A stretch of DNA of 64,000 nt, taken from positions 19,920,001 through 19,984,000 of the forward strand of contig NC_083681.1 in assembly GCF_033118175.1 (NCBI RefSeq), read 5' to 3'. The notes below the pieces were generated by a model. That model saw nothing but the letters and a program-made list of their open reading frames with translations, was not told the origin of the DNA and searched no databases. Both the position numbers and the translations under genes were made by a program. How positions within the stretch are numbered: the first letter of the stretch is position 1; every line of letters starts with the position of its first letter. The DNA is from Dama dama. Lineage: Eukaryota; Chordata; Mammalia; Artiodactyla; Cervidae. Shown one piece after another: positions 53,715 through 64,000 of the stretch.

Positions 53715-55123
53715 ATTGCATCTTTGTTATCCATTTATCTATTGATGAGCACTTAGGTTGCTTCCATATCCTGGCTATTGTAAATAAGACTGCAGTGAAC
53801 ATAGGGGTGCATATATCTTTTCTCATTAATGTTTTTTTCTTGATAAATAATCAAGAATATAATTTTTGGGTCATATAGTAGTTCTATTTTTAATTTTTGA
53901 GGAATATCCATATTGTTTCCCATGATGGCTGTACCAGTTTACATTCTCACTGACACTTGTTACTTGCTGTCTTTTTTAATGATAGCCATTCTGGCAGGTT
54001 TGAGGTTTTATGGTTCATTATGGTTTTAATTTGCATTTATTTGATGGTTAGTAATGTTGAGTGCTTTTATGTACTTGTTGGCCTTCTGTATTTTTCTTTG
54101 AAAAAAATTTTGGTTCAGGTCTTCGGCCCATATTTTAATTGGGTTGTTTTTTGATGTTGAGTTGTATGAGTTCTTTGTATATTTTGGATATTAACCCCTT
54201 GATGCATATATTATTTGCAAATATCTTCTCCCAATCAGTAGGTGGCCTTTATGTATTGTTGATAGCTTGCTTTGTTGTTCAAAAGCTTTTTAGTTTGATA
54301 TAGTCCCATTTGTTTATTTTTGCTTTTGTGTCCCTGGCCTGAGAGACATATCAAAAAAATATTACTAAGACTGATGTCAAAGAGCTTACTGCCTATATTT
54401 TCTTCTAGAAGTGTTATGGTTTCAGGTTTTATATTTAAATCTTTAATCCATTTTGAATTTATTTTTGTGCGTGATGTGAGAGAGTATTCCGGTTTGATTC
54501 TTTTGCATGTAGCTGTCCAGTTTTCTCAACACAATTTACTGAAGAGGCTCTGTTTCCCCCATTGTATATTGTTGCCTTCTTTTGTCATAGATTAATTGAC
54601 CACCTCTGGTGTGGGTACCCATAAATATGTGTTCATTTCTGGGCTCCCTGTTCTGTTCCATTGATCTATGTGTCTGTTATTGTGCCAGTATAATACTGTT
54701 TTGATGACTGTGGTTTGTTTGAAATCAGGAAATGTTATACCTCTAGCTTTGATTTTCTTTCTGAAGATGATTTTGACTGTTCCAGATCTTTTGTGTTTCC
54801 ATACAAATTTTAGAATTATTTGTTCTCGCTCTATGAAAATTTCAATTGGTATTTTGATAGGGATTGCACTAAATCTATAAATTGCCTTGGGTAATATTTT
54901 AACAATATTTCTTCCAATCCAAGAACATGGTATATCTTTCCATCTGTTTGTGTCATCTTCAATTTCTTTCATCAGCGTCTCATTGTTTTCAATTATAGAT
55001 CTTTAACCTCCTTAGTTAGATTTATTCCTAGGTATTTTATCCTTTTTGATGCAATTGTAGATGAAATTGATTTCTTAATTTCTCTCTCATAGTTTGTTGT
55101 TAGTGTATAAATACAACAAATTT

Positions 55124-55451
55124 CTTTTTTTTAAATATAATTTTATTTATTTTTGGCTGTGCTGGGTCTTCATCGCAGACTAATCTGCGATGGACTAATA
55201 TGGACTAATCTCTAGCTGTGGTGCACAGGCTTCTCATTGCAGCACAGGCTCTAGGGTGTGCAGGCTTCAATAGCTGCGACGTGTGGGCTTAGTGGCTGAG
55301 GCTCCTGGGCTCTAGGGCTCAGGCTTAATGTTTGTGGTACATGGGCTTAGTTGCTCCACAGCATGTAGGATCAGGGCTCCCTGATCTTCCGGGATCAGGG
55401 ATTGAACCTGTGTCTCCTGGATTGGCAGACACTGAGCCACCAGAGAACTCC
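55124..55451 (-). mobile_element. CHR-type SINE nested in L1M
   Basis: Reverse CHR: poly-T, TTTTTGGCTGTGCTGGGTC, CTGTGGTGCACAGGCTTC, CATGGGCTTAGTTGCTCC, then GGGATTGAACCTGTGTC and GAGCCACCAGAGAACTCC. CAACAAATTT at 55114-55123 and 55452-55461 is an exact target duplication. A small local repeat of GGACTAAT is present near 55190-55210. Confidence 0.92.
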
Positions 55452-56298
55452 CAACAAATTTTTGTTAATATATTTCAACAAAATTAATGAGTTTTGGTTT
55501 TTTTTTTTTTTGTGGTGTCTTTTTAGGATTTCCTATGTAAGTATCTTGTCATCGGCACACAGTGACAGCTTTCCTTTTTCATTTTCCATTTAGATTTCTC
55601 TTATTTATATTTCTTGTCTGATTGCTGTGCCTAGGACTTTCAATACTGTATTGAACAAAAGTGGCAATGTACAGGCATCCTTGTCTTCTTATTCCTGTCC
55701 CTAGAGGGAATGTTTTAGCTTTTTACCATTAAGTGTGATGTTAGCTGTGGATTTGTGATATGTGGCCTTTTTGTTATTTCGATACAGCTTCCCTCTGTAC
55801 CCATGTTGTTGAGAGTATTTATCATAAATGAATGTTGAATTTTGTTAAAAACTTTTTCTGCATCTATTTAGATGATCATCTAATTTATCTTCTTCAATTT
55901 GTTAATGTGGTGTATAACACTGGTTAATTTGCAGACATTAAACCACTCTTGCATCTCTGGGATAAATATACTTGATCATGGTATATGATCCTTTTTAATG
56001 TATTGTTGATATCAGTTTGCTACTAACTTTGTTGATGATCTGTGCACCTAAGTTTATTAGTGATACTATCCTGTAATTTGCTTATTTTTGGTAATATCTT
56101 TGTCTGGCTTTGGTATCAGGGTGACGCTGACCTCATGGAATGGGTTTCGAAGCATTTTTTCCTCTGCAATTTTTTTGGAATATTTTGAGAAGCATCTCCT
56201 TTGATTCTTCTGTATATGGTATAATTCATCTGTGAAATCGTCTGATGCTGAACTTTTGTTTGTTGGGGCACTTTTAAAATTACTAATTCAGTTTCACT

Positions 56299-56737
56299 AG
56301 AGCCCATTATACAGAGTGAAGTAAGCCAGAAAGATAAAGACCAATATAGTATACTAACGTATATATATGGAATTTAAAAAGATGGTAACGATAACCCTAT
56401 ATGCAAAACAGAAAAAGAGACACAGATGTACAGAACAGACTTTGGGACTCTGTGGGAGAAGGCGAGGGCGGGATGTTCTGGGAGAACAGCATTGAAACAA
56501 GTATACTATCAAGGGTGAAACAGACCACCAGCCCAGGTTGGATGCATGAGACAAGTGCTCAGGCCTGGTGCACTGGGAAGACCCAGAGGGATGGGATGGG
56601 GAGCAAGGCGGGAGGGGGGATCGGGATGGGGAACACATGTAAATCCATGGCTGATTCATGTCAATGTAGTGGCAAAACCCACTACAATATTGTAAAGTAA
56701 TTAGCCTCCAACTAATAAAAATAAATGAAAAAATAAT
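56299..56737 (+). mobile_element. L1 insertion nested in L1M (439 bp)
   Basis: Contains the last codons of ORF2 and the whole ruminant L1 3' UTR on the plus strand, ending CTAATAAAAATAAATGA and an A-rich tail. A 23-base duplication flanks it (56276-56298 and 56738-56760, 20/23 identical, beginning AAAATTACTAA). It is opposite in orientation to the host L1M. Confidence 0.94.
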
Positions 56738-58028
56738 AAAATTACTAAGTCAATTTCATTACCGGTAATTGGTCTGTTATTTCTTTCTGATTTAGTCTTG
56801 GGAGATTGTATGCTTCTGGGAATCTGTCCATTTCTTCTAGATTGTCCATTTTATTGGTGTTTGTTTGTAATACTTGCTTATCTTTGTATTTCTGTGGTGT
56901 CAGTTGTAACTTCTTTTTCATTTTTGATTTTATTTATTTGGGCCTTCTCTTTTCTATTGATGAATCTGGTTAAAGGTTTATCAATTTTGTTTATGTTTTT
57001 TAAGAACTAGCCCTTTGTTTCATTGTTCCTTTCTTTGTATATCATTTATTTCTGTTCTGATCTTCATAATTTCTTTTCTTCTATTATCTTTGGCTTTTGT
57101 TTATTCTTTTTCTAGTTCATTCAGGTGTAGAGTTAGGTTGTTTATTTGAGATTTTTCTTGTTTCTTTGAATTGCTATCAGCTTCCCTCTTAGAACTGCTT
57201 TTGCTGTGTTCTATAGATTGTGGATTATTGTGCTTCTATTTTCATTTGTCTTCTGGTATTTTTTAAAGTTTCTTCTTTGATTCCTTCCATTATCCATTGG
57301 TTATTTAGTAGCTTATTGCTTAATCTCCAGATGTCTTATGTTTTATTCACATTGCTTGAGTAGTTGATTTCTAGTCTCATAGCACTGTGGTCAGAAAAGA
57401 TGCTTGATATGATTTCAATTTTTAAAAATTTACTGAGACTTCTTCTGTGTCATAGCATATGATCTATCCTGGAAAATGTTCCATGTGCTCTTGAAAAGAA
57501 TGTATATTCTGTTGCTTTTAGATGAAATATTCTATATATATATCTATTAAAACCATTTAGTTTGAAATGTCATTTAAGGCCAGTGATTTTCTCTCTGAAT
57601 GATATAAGTGGAGTGTTGAAAGTTCCTTATTGTTGTGTGACTGCCAATTTCTCCCTTTATAACTGTTACTATTTGTTTTATATATTTATGTGTCTTATGT
57701 TGGGTGCAGATATATTTATAATTATTATATCTGCATGTTGAATTAATCCCTTGATCATTACCCTTCTTGTCTCTTGTTACAGTCTTTATTTTAAAGTCTG
57801 TTTTGTCTAAAACTTGGCTTTATTTTCTTCTTCATTTGCATGGAATATCTTGTTCTGTCCCTTCTCTTTCAGTCTGTATGTGTCTTTAAGTTTAAAGTAA
57901 GTCTTTTATAGGCAGCATATACATAGATATTGTTTTTGTATCCAATCAGCTACTCTCTATCTTTTGAATTGAGCACTTAGTCCATTTACACTTATGGTAA
58001 TTATTGATAGGTATGTACTTTTTATCAT

Positions 58029-59275
58029 TTTGTTAATTGTTTTGGTGCTGTTTTTCTAGTTCTTTTTGTTTTTTTCTTCTTCCTTTGCTCCCTTTTCTTG
58101 TGTTTGATGGCTACTTACTTCTGTTTATTTGACAAGTTGGTTACATTTCCTGTCCTTGTAGAAATGATCCTAGGATAAGACATCATATGTTTCTCAGTAG
58201 CACATTTTCCTCTGGTCACTTGAGCTATATGCTCTAGGGTTTCCCCCAGTTTGGGCTGTGTGGGTCCTTCTGTTGTGGTGGCTGAGTACTGTGGGCAGTC
58301 TGGTATGCATTACTGGCCCTTTGGTTGGCTGCCAGTCCTTTTTTTTTTTTTTTTTTTTTGTGGAGACTGCTGCCTGCTGGCAGACAAGGCTGGCTCATGA
58401 CGCAGCAGGCTGTAGATCCCTAGGGAGTCCTGGGGCTATTGTTAGCCCACTGGTGGGCAGAAGTGGGCTCCAAGGTAAGTGGTTGTAGGATTGGGGGTCC
58501 TGGATATAGTTTTGCTGGGTGGGGCCTCTTGCTGGCATGGCTGACTGTGGGGTGTCCCAAAGCTGGCTGGCCTGTTGGTGAGTAGGGCTGGATCCTGGGC
58601 TATGGGGCTCAGTGTATCCCAGAGCTGGTGTTGGCTTGCTAGTGAGCATGGTGTAAGTGAGGAGAGCCCTGGGCTGGCCCTGGCCTGTTAATGGGTAGGC
58701 TGGGTCCTGACACAGCAGACTGTGGAGCTGTGGAGGTCCTGGGATTAGTATCTGACCTGGGGCTGAGCCCCAGCGGGTCCTGGGGCTGGTGCCACTTGTG
58801 GGCAAAGCCTAGTTCTAATACCCCTGGCTGTAGGACCCTGGAATCATGGGTGATAGCCAGTGTGTTGCTATGTGGGACCAAGCCCTGGGCCCTCTGGTGG
58901 GGGGTCTTAAGACAGCAGGGTGCGAGTGGGTGGCTGGACCCAGCTTTTTGCTTGGCCTGAGACATCTCAGTACTGGTGCTGACAGGCTGGTGAGTGGGGC
59001 CAGGATTGCACTAGTTAGCTACAGGGACGATTCCAAGATGGCCCTTGCCAGCACCAGTGTCCTCCTGGGACACGAGTTTACAAATATGGCTGCTGCCAGT
59101 GTTTATGTCCTCAGGGTGAGCTTCAGTTGCTCCTACCTCTCCAGGAGGCTCTCCAAGATCAGCAGGTAGGTCTGACCCAGGCTCCTTTCAAATTACTGCT
59201 TCTACCCCAAGTCTTGGTGTGTGTGAGATTTTGTATGAGCTTTTTAAGAGTGGAGGGGCCACACTATATTTCCAC
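58029..59275 (-). promoter_or_regulatory. L1M 5' region, GC-rich, with degenerate short repeats
   Basis: Between the ORF2 start and the 5' end there is no sequence resembling ORF1. The part 58370-58980 is GC-rich with loosely repeated motifs of the type GGGCTGG, CTGGTGGG(T/C), TCCTGGG and GGCTG(T/C)xG, typical of this L1M 5' region. Open frames of 76-136 codons here are chance results of the GC content. Confidence 0.65.
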
Positions 59276-59622
59276 AGTATGAATGGTAGGAGGACCCTGG
59301 AGTATTTGTTTTTCTGTACCTTGGGCCATGAGCTTCTGCTTAACAGTAGATGAAAGGATGAAAATATATGAGAAGTTACTTTTAAAGACGTCCAGTGTGA
59401 TTGAGGAGGTCCAGAAGAGCATGGAGGAAAATTAACATTAGTGTAGAAAATAGAAAATAGAAGGGTACCTTTGGTTAAATTCTAATTAGTATGTATAGGA
59501 CTGTGTGATCCTATATGCAGAAGATACAGAGTGTCCCGCACAGACAGAGTTTGTGATTTCTGGGACCGTGATTGTTGGATCTCATTGTAATGAATAATAA
59601 GCTGTCCTAGTTTGGTGTATCT
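59276..59622. other. unassigned sequence
   Basis: Nothing recognised. Confidence 0.35.
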
Positions 59623-59635
59623 TTCAGTCTTCTTT

Positions 59636-59848
59636 GGGGCTTCCCTGGTAGCTCAGACAATAAAGCGTCTGTGTACAGGGCGGGAGACTGGGGTTCGATC
59701 CCTGGGTCGGGAAGATCCCCTGGAGAAGGAAATGGCAACCCACTCCAGTATTCTTGCCTGGAAAATCCCATGGACTGAGGATCCTGGTAGGCTACAGTCC
59801 ATGGGGTCGCAAAGAGTCAGACACGACTGAGTGACTTCACTTCTTCAC
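59636..59848 (+). mobile_element. Bov-tA SINE
   Basis: Complete, with an intact B box (GGGGTTCGATCCCTGGGTCGG), body (CCAGTATTCTTGCCTGG, GGGGTCGCAAAGAGTCAG) and CTTCACTTC tail. TTCAGTCTTCTTT (59623-59635) and TTCAGTTTTCTTT (59849-59861) give a 12/13 target duplication. One of the least diverged SINEs in the window. Confidence 0.95.
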
Positions 59849-59861
59849 TTCAGTTTTCTTT

Positions 59862-60984
59862 CAGTATCTTTCAGGCTTCAGTGCTTCTGCTCTCTGTTCT
59901 CACTGCCCCCTTTGCTAGTTTTGCTAGTCCCAAAGTCTATGCAGTGCAGGCACCTGGAAGTTTTTCTTTAAATCCCTTTGCCAGGTGGAATTAGAATTCC
60001 CTGCTCCCACCAGCGCTGCCCCTCAGGCTTTTGGACTATATTTCCTAGGCACATCCCAAGTATAGGAGTTTCCAGGGGAAGATGTATCATTTCTATCAAA
60101 TCTGGTCTCCTTTTCTTGGAGTTTTCTACCATCCCAAGACTGTATTTCTTTGTTTCAGCTGATGAAGGACCATATTCTTTCTTCTTTCTCATTCTTCAAA
60201 CAACCAGCCTTCTGGACCTCAGTGCTTCTGTTCATGCTCTGCTTGGGCCTGAAATCCTCCCACCCCAACTCCCTGTTACTGGGGAAGATTTTTTTGGTTC
60301 CAGGAGAGAAACAAAGTAAGCTCACTTAAATAAAAAAGAGAAAACTTACTGAAAAGACAAATAAGAAAGCTCAATGAACTGAAAGGCAGTAACTGGGACT
60401 TAGGAACCAGGAACTGGAAGGCAGTAGAAATTCAGGTAGTATTTTCTGTCTCACATTTCGCCTTTCTTCTCATCTCTGCCCACTTCATTCTTTGCTCTTC
60501 GTGGACTGATTTCCTTTGTCCTCTGTTCTCATGATGGAAGACTGGGCCTCCATCTAGCTCCCAAGTTTATAAGCAATAGACTCAGCTACCCAGAGAGGCT
60601 AATGTTCTCTTTCATTCTGGGTCCCAATCCCAAACTCCGAAGAAGGTACTCTGCTTGGTCTATTTTGTGTCAGTGGCCCTTGGCTGAAAAAACTAGCTGT
60701 GTCCAGGGGTCAGGATCAAGCAACAGATATATAATATACTATTAATACAATGCCTCTGGGCAAGAGGAGCAACTTCCAAAGAACAAGGGTGGGTAAGTCA
60801 CAAGATGCCTACTATTCCTTTCTCCATGCCTGTGAAATAAATGGCCTTCCTTCCTTCTTTATTTTTTCATATCAATACAATCAGTAAATGTCTCAGGCAA
60901 AGTGCTAGTGCTAAAAATACAGTGTTGAATAAAACCTAGTCCCTACCTCAGAAATCTTACAGCTGAGCAGAGAATGTAAACACA
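59862..60984. other. unassigned sequence
   Basis: No confirmed gene. A splice-acceptor-like TTTCTTTGTTTCAG ends near 60159, and an AAAGTAAGC donor-like site follows at about 60315; the space between is open in two frames. The part 60850-60984 resembles an ancient repeat that I cannot name. Confidence 0.4.
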
Positions 60985-61220
60985 GGAAAGTTTCTACTTA
61001 TCCTTTACAACCCAATTCAGATATCACCCACATTATTTGGAGGTCTTCTCTGACCTTCTCCCTGTTCCCAGTTCTCACAGCTTTGTTGGTGTTACCCTCT
61101 TTCTCAATTCCCTGTGGCTCCATGTACCTACCTCTGCTGTAAAAATCACATTTTGTTACAGTTCATTTTTATGATTTTATTATGTTTTTTGTTGTTTTTC
61201 AGAAAATGTCTGTTGATTGA
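60985..61220 (+). mobile_element. L2 LINE 3' region fragment
   Basis: TTCTACTTATCCTTTACAACCC, CCAATTCAGATATCACCC, GAGGTCTTCTCTGACCTTC, CTCCCTGTTCCCAG follow the L2 3' consensus well, before its final part. Confidence 0.75.
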
Positions 61221-62097
61221 AAGAAAGAGTGAGGTCTTTGGGCCTCTACCTCCTCTGAGTTGTAAGGCAGATGAGGAAATACTGTGTCTCTGCATGTATC
61301 AGGGTAGATTGCTTGGCATCTCTTGAGAAGACAGGGCTACTATGGACACACAGCCTGTTTCATATGAATAGGAGTTGGAGGAATTAGCCTGCTGCCCACA
61401 AGAGTAGTAATTGATAGCCCTCAATAGTCACAGTGGGAAATGCCTCACAGCTTTTTTGTATTACAAAAAAGTTAAGTCAGACCATTAGCTTGATGGGTTT
61501 TTTGATTCTGGGTTTTCCTTCTTAAAAGGGAGGCTTAATACCAATGTCTCTCCCTTCTGAATCTTCCATTATTCATTATTTCCTTTCCCCATCAAGTTCC
61601 TATCTGTGATAAGCTCCGATTGGCTGTATCAAAATTCTTAGTTTATTGAAGGGTAAAATAAGGAAAATAAAATTCACCCGAAGCACTCTTTGAGTGATTC
61701 ACAGAACAATTAGCAGTACCCAAGTTTGATTTAAATGATATTTTTTAAATGAGAAAATTTCTTAAAGTACTTAGCCAGGGCTTGTTATGTTCATAGAACT
61801 GACTCATAGTCCTTTTGGATTTTTGAGTGAATGCCATTGTTAGTTTTGTTTGCAACAATACATAATTGGCATCCAAGAGCTCTACATTTTTTATTTTTTT
61901 CCCACGAGTCAGCTCTGAGTGGCAGGAGGCAGGAACATTTCTCCTGGGCCTGTGCTTCCCTTCTCAGGAGTTCCATGCCTCCTTTTCTGGGTTGTATATT
62001 CTGAGGTGCTGGATGATTAGGACATTTGATAGAGGAGTTTTTTCTGTTGCATTTGTTGTGGCATTCTCTTCCTTTGCATTTTCTTATTCCACATTAA
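61221..62097. other. unassigned sequence
   Basis: No gene or named repeat recognised. Confidence 0.35.
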
Positions 62098-62127
62098 AAA
62101 ACAAACAAACAAACAAACAAAAACAAC
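62098..62127 (+). repeat. (AAAC)n microsatellite
   Basis: Five or six CAAA units flanked by A runs. Confidence 0.9.
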
Positions 62128-62142
62128 CCAACTTTTGTTTTG

Positions 62143-62421
62143 TATTGCTGCTGCTGCTAAGTCGTGTCAGTCATGTCTGGCTCTGTACGACCCCAGAGAC
62201 GGCAGCCCACCAGGCTCCCCCGTCCCTGGGATTCTCCAGGCAAGAACACTGGAGTGGGTTGCCATTTCCTTCTCCAATGCATGAAAGTGAAAGGTGAAAG
62301 TGAAGTCGCTCAGTCGTTTCCGACTCTTCACGACCCCATGGACTGCAGCCCACCAGGCTCCTCCGTCCCTGGGATTTTCCAGGCGGGAGTACTGGAGTGG
62401 GGTGCCGTTGCCTTCTCCGTG
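62143..62421 (-). mobile_element. BOV-A2 SINE (dimeric), minus strand
   Basis: Reverse BOV-A2: (GCT)n tail complement, CACCAGGCTCCCCCGTCCCTGG, GAACACTGGAGTGGGTTGCC, linker CATGAAAGTGAAAGG, and a second similar body ending GGTGCCGTTGCCTTCTCC. TTTTGTTTTG is repeated exactly at 62133-62142 and 62422-62431. Confidence 0.95.
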
Positions 62422-62431
62422 TTTTGTTTTG

Positions 62432-62654
62432 AGGTAGAGCCAACTAATAGTGTTGTGACAGTTTCAGGTGAAGAGCGAAGGGACTCAGTCATTCATATAA
62501 ATGTATCTATTATCTCCCAAACTCCCCTCTCATCCACTTACTCCATTTTGAAGAGAAAATCGGTGGCAATAATTCCCTTCTCCTTCTCTCCCTGCACCCT
62601 TTTTGTGGGGAGAGAATGGCTCAAACAATGACCAATCACCGGAGAGTTTTCTCT
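62432..62654. other. unassigned sequence
   Basis: Nothing recognised. Confidence 0.3.
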
Positions 62655-62820
62655 AATCACGATGCCTTTAGTTTCCTCCTCTGTAAAATGAGGTTAACAG
62701 TAGAACATATTTTATTAAGTTGTGGGGGGGAAATGAGAAAATAAAGAAGAAAATACATATGAACAGCTAGAATTCTGTGTTACCTAGTAAGTGTTCAGTA
62801 AATGTTACTTATTATTAATT
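62655..62820 (+). mobile_element. MIR SINE
   Basis: TTTAGTTTCCTCCTCTGTAAAATGAGGTTAACAG-like core and a GTGTTCAGTAAATGTTACTTATTATT end in forward orientation. Confidence 0.82.
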
Positions 62821-63483
62821 TCCCTAAGCTTCTGTAGATGCTGACACTGGGCAAACCAGATGCAAATAAGTCAGGATCCATATGTCTGTACCTCTGGGGT
62901 CTCTTGTGCTACCATGGTGCTCAGAATACTGAGAAGTTACCAGCAACGGTCTCCAACCTTCCAGACTAAAACTGCTCTTGTCCCAAACTTAGTATTTAAA
63001 AATAAATGGAAATCATCTGTATGTATGTGTTTTTAGTCTGCTGTCAATGAGTTTTTGCTTCCATTTGCCTCCTGCTTAAAGTGATCTTTTAAGTTAAACA
63101 GTGAACAATTGCTGGAAAAGAACCATTAAGAAATCTAGGTTCTAATTAACTTTATCTCTAATTGTTATGTAGCTCTGAGTCAGTGTTTTTTTTTTTTTAA
63201 ACAAGGGTAAGAACTACAAAGATTAATGAAGGTTGTCAAGATCAGTGGAAGAACAAAACTGAAAATTTCCACGATACCTTACAAATCCAATACTTTGTTT
63301 CATTTGATTGCATACAACCTGGTGAAGCTGGAAGAGTTATTTATTTCTGTTTTGCTGTGTATTAAAACTGAGCACAGAGGAAGGGGCCCTTCTACATGAC
63401 TTGGTTTCCACATTCCTTCCCATGTTCCAGCCCTCTTACAAAGCCCTATAATGGAATTGTTTGTTTCTTGTGTCCTTCTCCCA
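62821..63483. other. unassigned sequence
   Basis: A short T run at 63188-63198; no gene or named repeat. Confidence 0.35.
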
Positions 63484-63592
63484 CCAGAATGAGATCTTCT
63501 TAAGGACAGGACCCCAACTCACTCATCTCTGTGTCTCTAGTGTCCAAGGCACATAGTACATGCTCAGTGATGTAGAATGAATGAATGAAAAG
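63484..63592 (+). mobile_element. L2 LINE 3' end
   Basis: AGAATGAGATCTTCTTAAGGACAGGACC, then GTGTCTCTAGTGTCCAAGGC, CACATAGTACATGCTCAGTG and a TGAATGAATGAA tail: the typical 3' end of L2. Confidence 0.82.
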
Positions 63593-64000
63593 AGAGCCAA
63601 GGCCAAAGACTTGGTACTATGATTCTCTGACAAATGCTTGTTTGTTAGTTTTACACTGCTTCCCCTCCTGCAGTGACCATGAAGTTATCAGAGGAACAGG
63701 AAAAGTGACAACTTAGGAAGATACAAGCAGGAAGCACTGAACCAAGAATATGGATTTTTTTTTTTTTCCTGTATTTGGTTTTTTAGGTGGACACTCAAAT
63801 ACTCATCTAGTCTGACAACATTAATCAGTCATGGGGATTTGCTCGGGCACTGAGCTCCATGATGCAGGCTTGTTTCCTAGTTTGGGAGATAGGAGAGATG
63901 GATGTGAACAGGTTGCCCAGGGTCAACAGTGAGAACTGAATGTCCTAAGAGTTGGGAGATTGACGATGACTTCCTGGAAGAGGCTGGATTTGGCCTGGGT
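63593..64000. other. unassigned sequence at window end
   Basis: A T run lies at about 63754-63767. No gene or named repeat recognised. Confidence 0.35.

Larger units (their letters stand above)
53559..58028 (-). pseudogene. L1M ORF2 pseudogene
   Basis: The inferred start is at 58028 (MIKSTYLSIITISVNG in sense) and the stop at 53559. Readable parts include GRNIVKILPKAIYRFSAIP and YWHNNRHIDQWNRTGSPEMN at 54592-54972. It is broken by many stops, a CHR SINE (55124-55451) and an L1 (56299-56737). With those removed it is close to full ORF2 length. Confidence 0.85.
52921..59275 (-). mobile_element. long L1M element, minus strand
   Basis: The 3' end is at about 52921 (poly-T, then GTTGAGATATAATTGATATACAGC). 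ORF2 sequence fills 53559-58028, and a GC-rich 5' region reaches about 59275 (CTCTCCAAGATCAGCAG, CAGGCTCCTTTCAAATTACTG). CACACTGTGTTTC (52912-52924) and CACACTATATTTC (59260-59272) could be a decayed target duplication, but this is weak. It is interrupted by a CHR SINE and a younger L1. An AT microsatellite lies at 53648-53714 and a 21-base T run near 58339-58359. Confidence 0.87.

Noticed and set aside
58258..59169. Several overlapping open frames in a GC-rich block that might suggest a CpG-island gene
   Set aside because: The block is the 5' region of an L1M and continues directly from its ORF2 sequence. It has few CpG dinucleotides and consists of degenerate short repeats.
52912..59272. 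Target duplication for the L1M (CACACTGTGTTTC / CACACTATATTTC)
   Set aside because: Not relied on as proof: similar sequence may be part of the L1M 5' region itself, so the match could be coincidental.

Overview
This window is mammalian nuclear DNA from a ruminant, most likely a bovid. Ruminant-restricted repeats appear throughout: Bov-tA and BOV-A2 SINEs, BovB (RTE-type) LINEs, and L1 copies with the artiodactyl 3' end. Older eutherian repeats (MIR, L2, MER5, Tigger, an MLT1-like LTR, L1M) lie between them. I found no open reading frame or exon that I can assign to a host protein gene, and no tRNA, rRNA or CRISPR array. The window reads as intergenic or intronic sequence whose coding-like stretches are all transposon remains.

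Layout. 1-4.9 kb: MIR, MER5A and two Bov-tA insertions, one with a CA microsatellite as its tail, and a 92-bp L1 tip. 4.9-8.1 kb: a Tigger DNA transposon broken by a BovB. 8.1-15 kb: mostly unrecognised sequence. 15-19.3 kb: Bov-tA copies, a 5'-inverted (twin-primed) L1 with perfect target duplications, and a short L1 inside an L2. 19.8-21.3 kb: MIR, a two-headed Bov-tA, an MLT1-like LTR and another Bov-tA. 21.3-31.5 kb: sparse MIR, L2, L1M, Bov-tA and one CHR SINE. 31.6-40.9 kb: a full-length but dead L1 on the minus strand, with its 5' UTR (three ~500-bp tandem units plus a Bov-tA-like segment), ORF1, ORF2 and decayed target duplications. 41-48 kb: BOV-A2, three BovB copies and L1M. 48-52 kb: MIR copies, L1M and a duplicated 145-bp segment. 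52.9-59.3 kb: a long minus-strand L1M interrupted by a CHR SINE and a younger L1. 59.6-64 kb: Bov-tA, L2, BOV-A2 and MIR.

Nothing here looks like a working gene set. The interest lies in how elements were inserted, nested and rearranged: an inverted duplication inside the full-length L1, a 48-bp L1 insertion with a perfect 14-bp target duplication, an in-frame Tigger-BovB chimeric ORF, a fold-back repeat at a BovB 5' junction, and an L1M without a recognisable ORF1. Family names come from remembered consensus features, not from a database search. Boundaries are reliable to a few bases where a target duplication is given and to tens of bases elsewhere.
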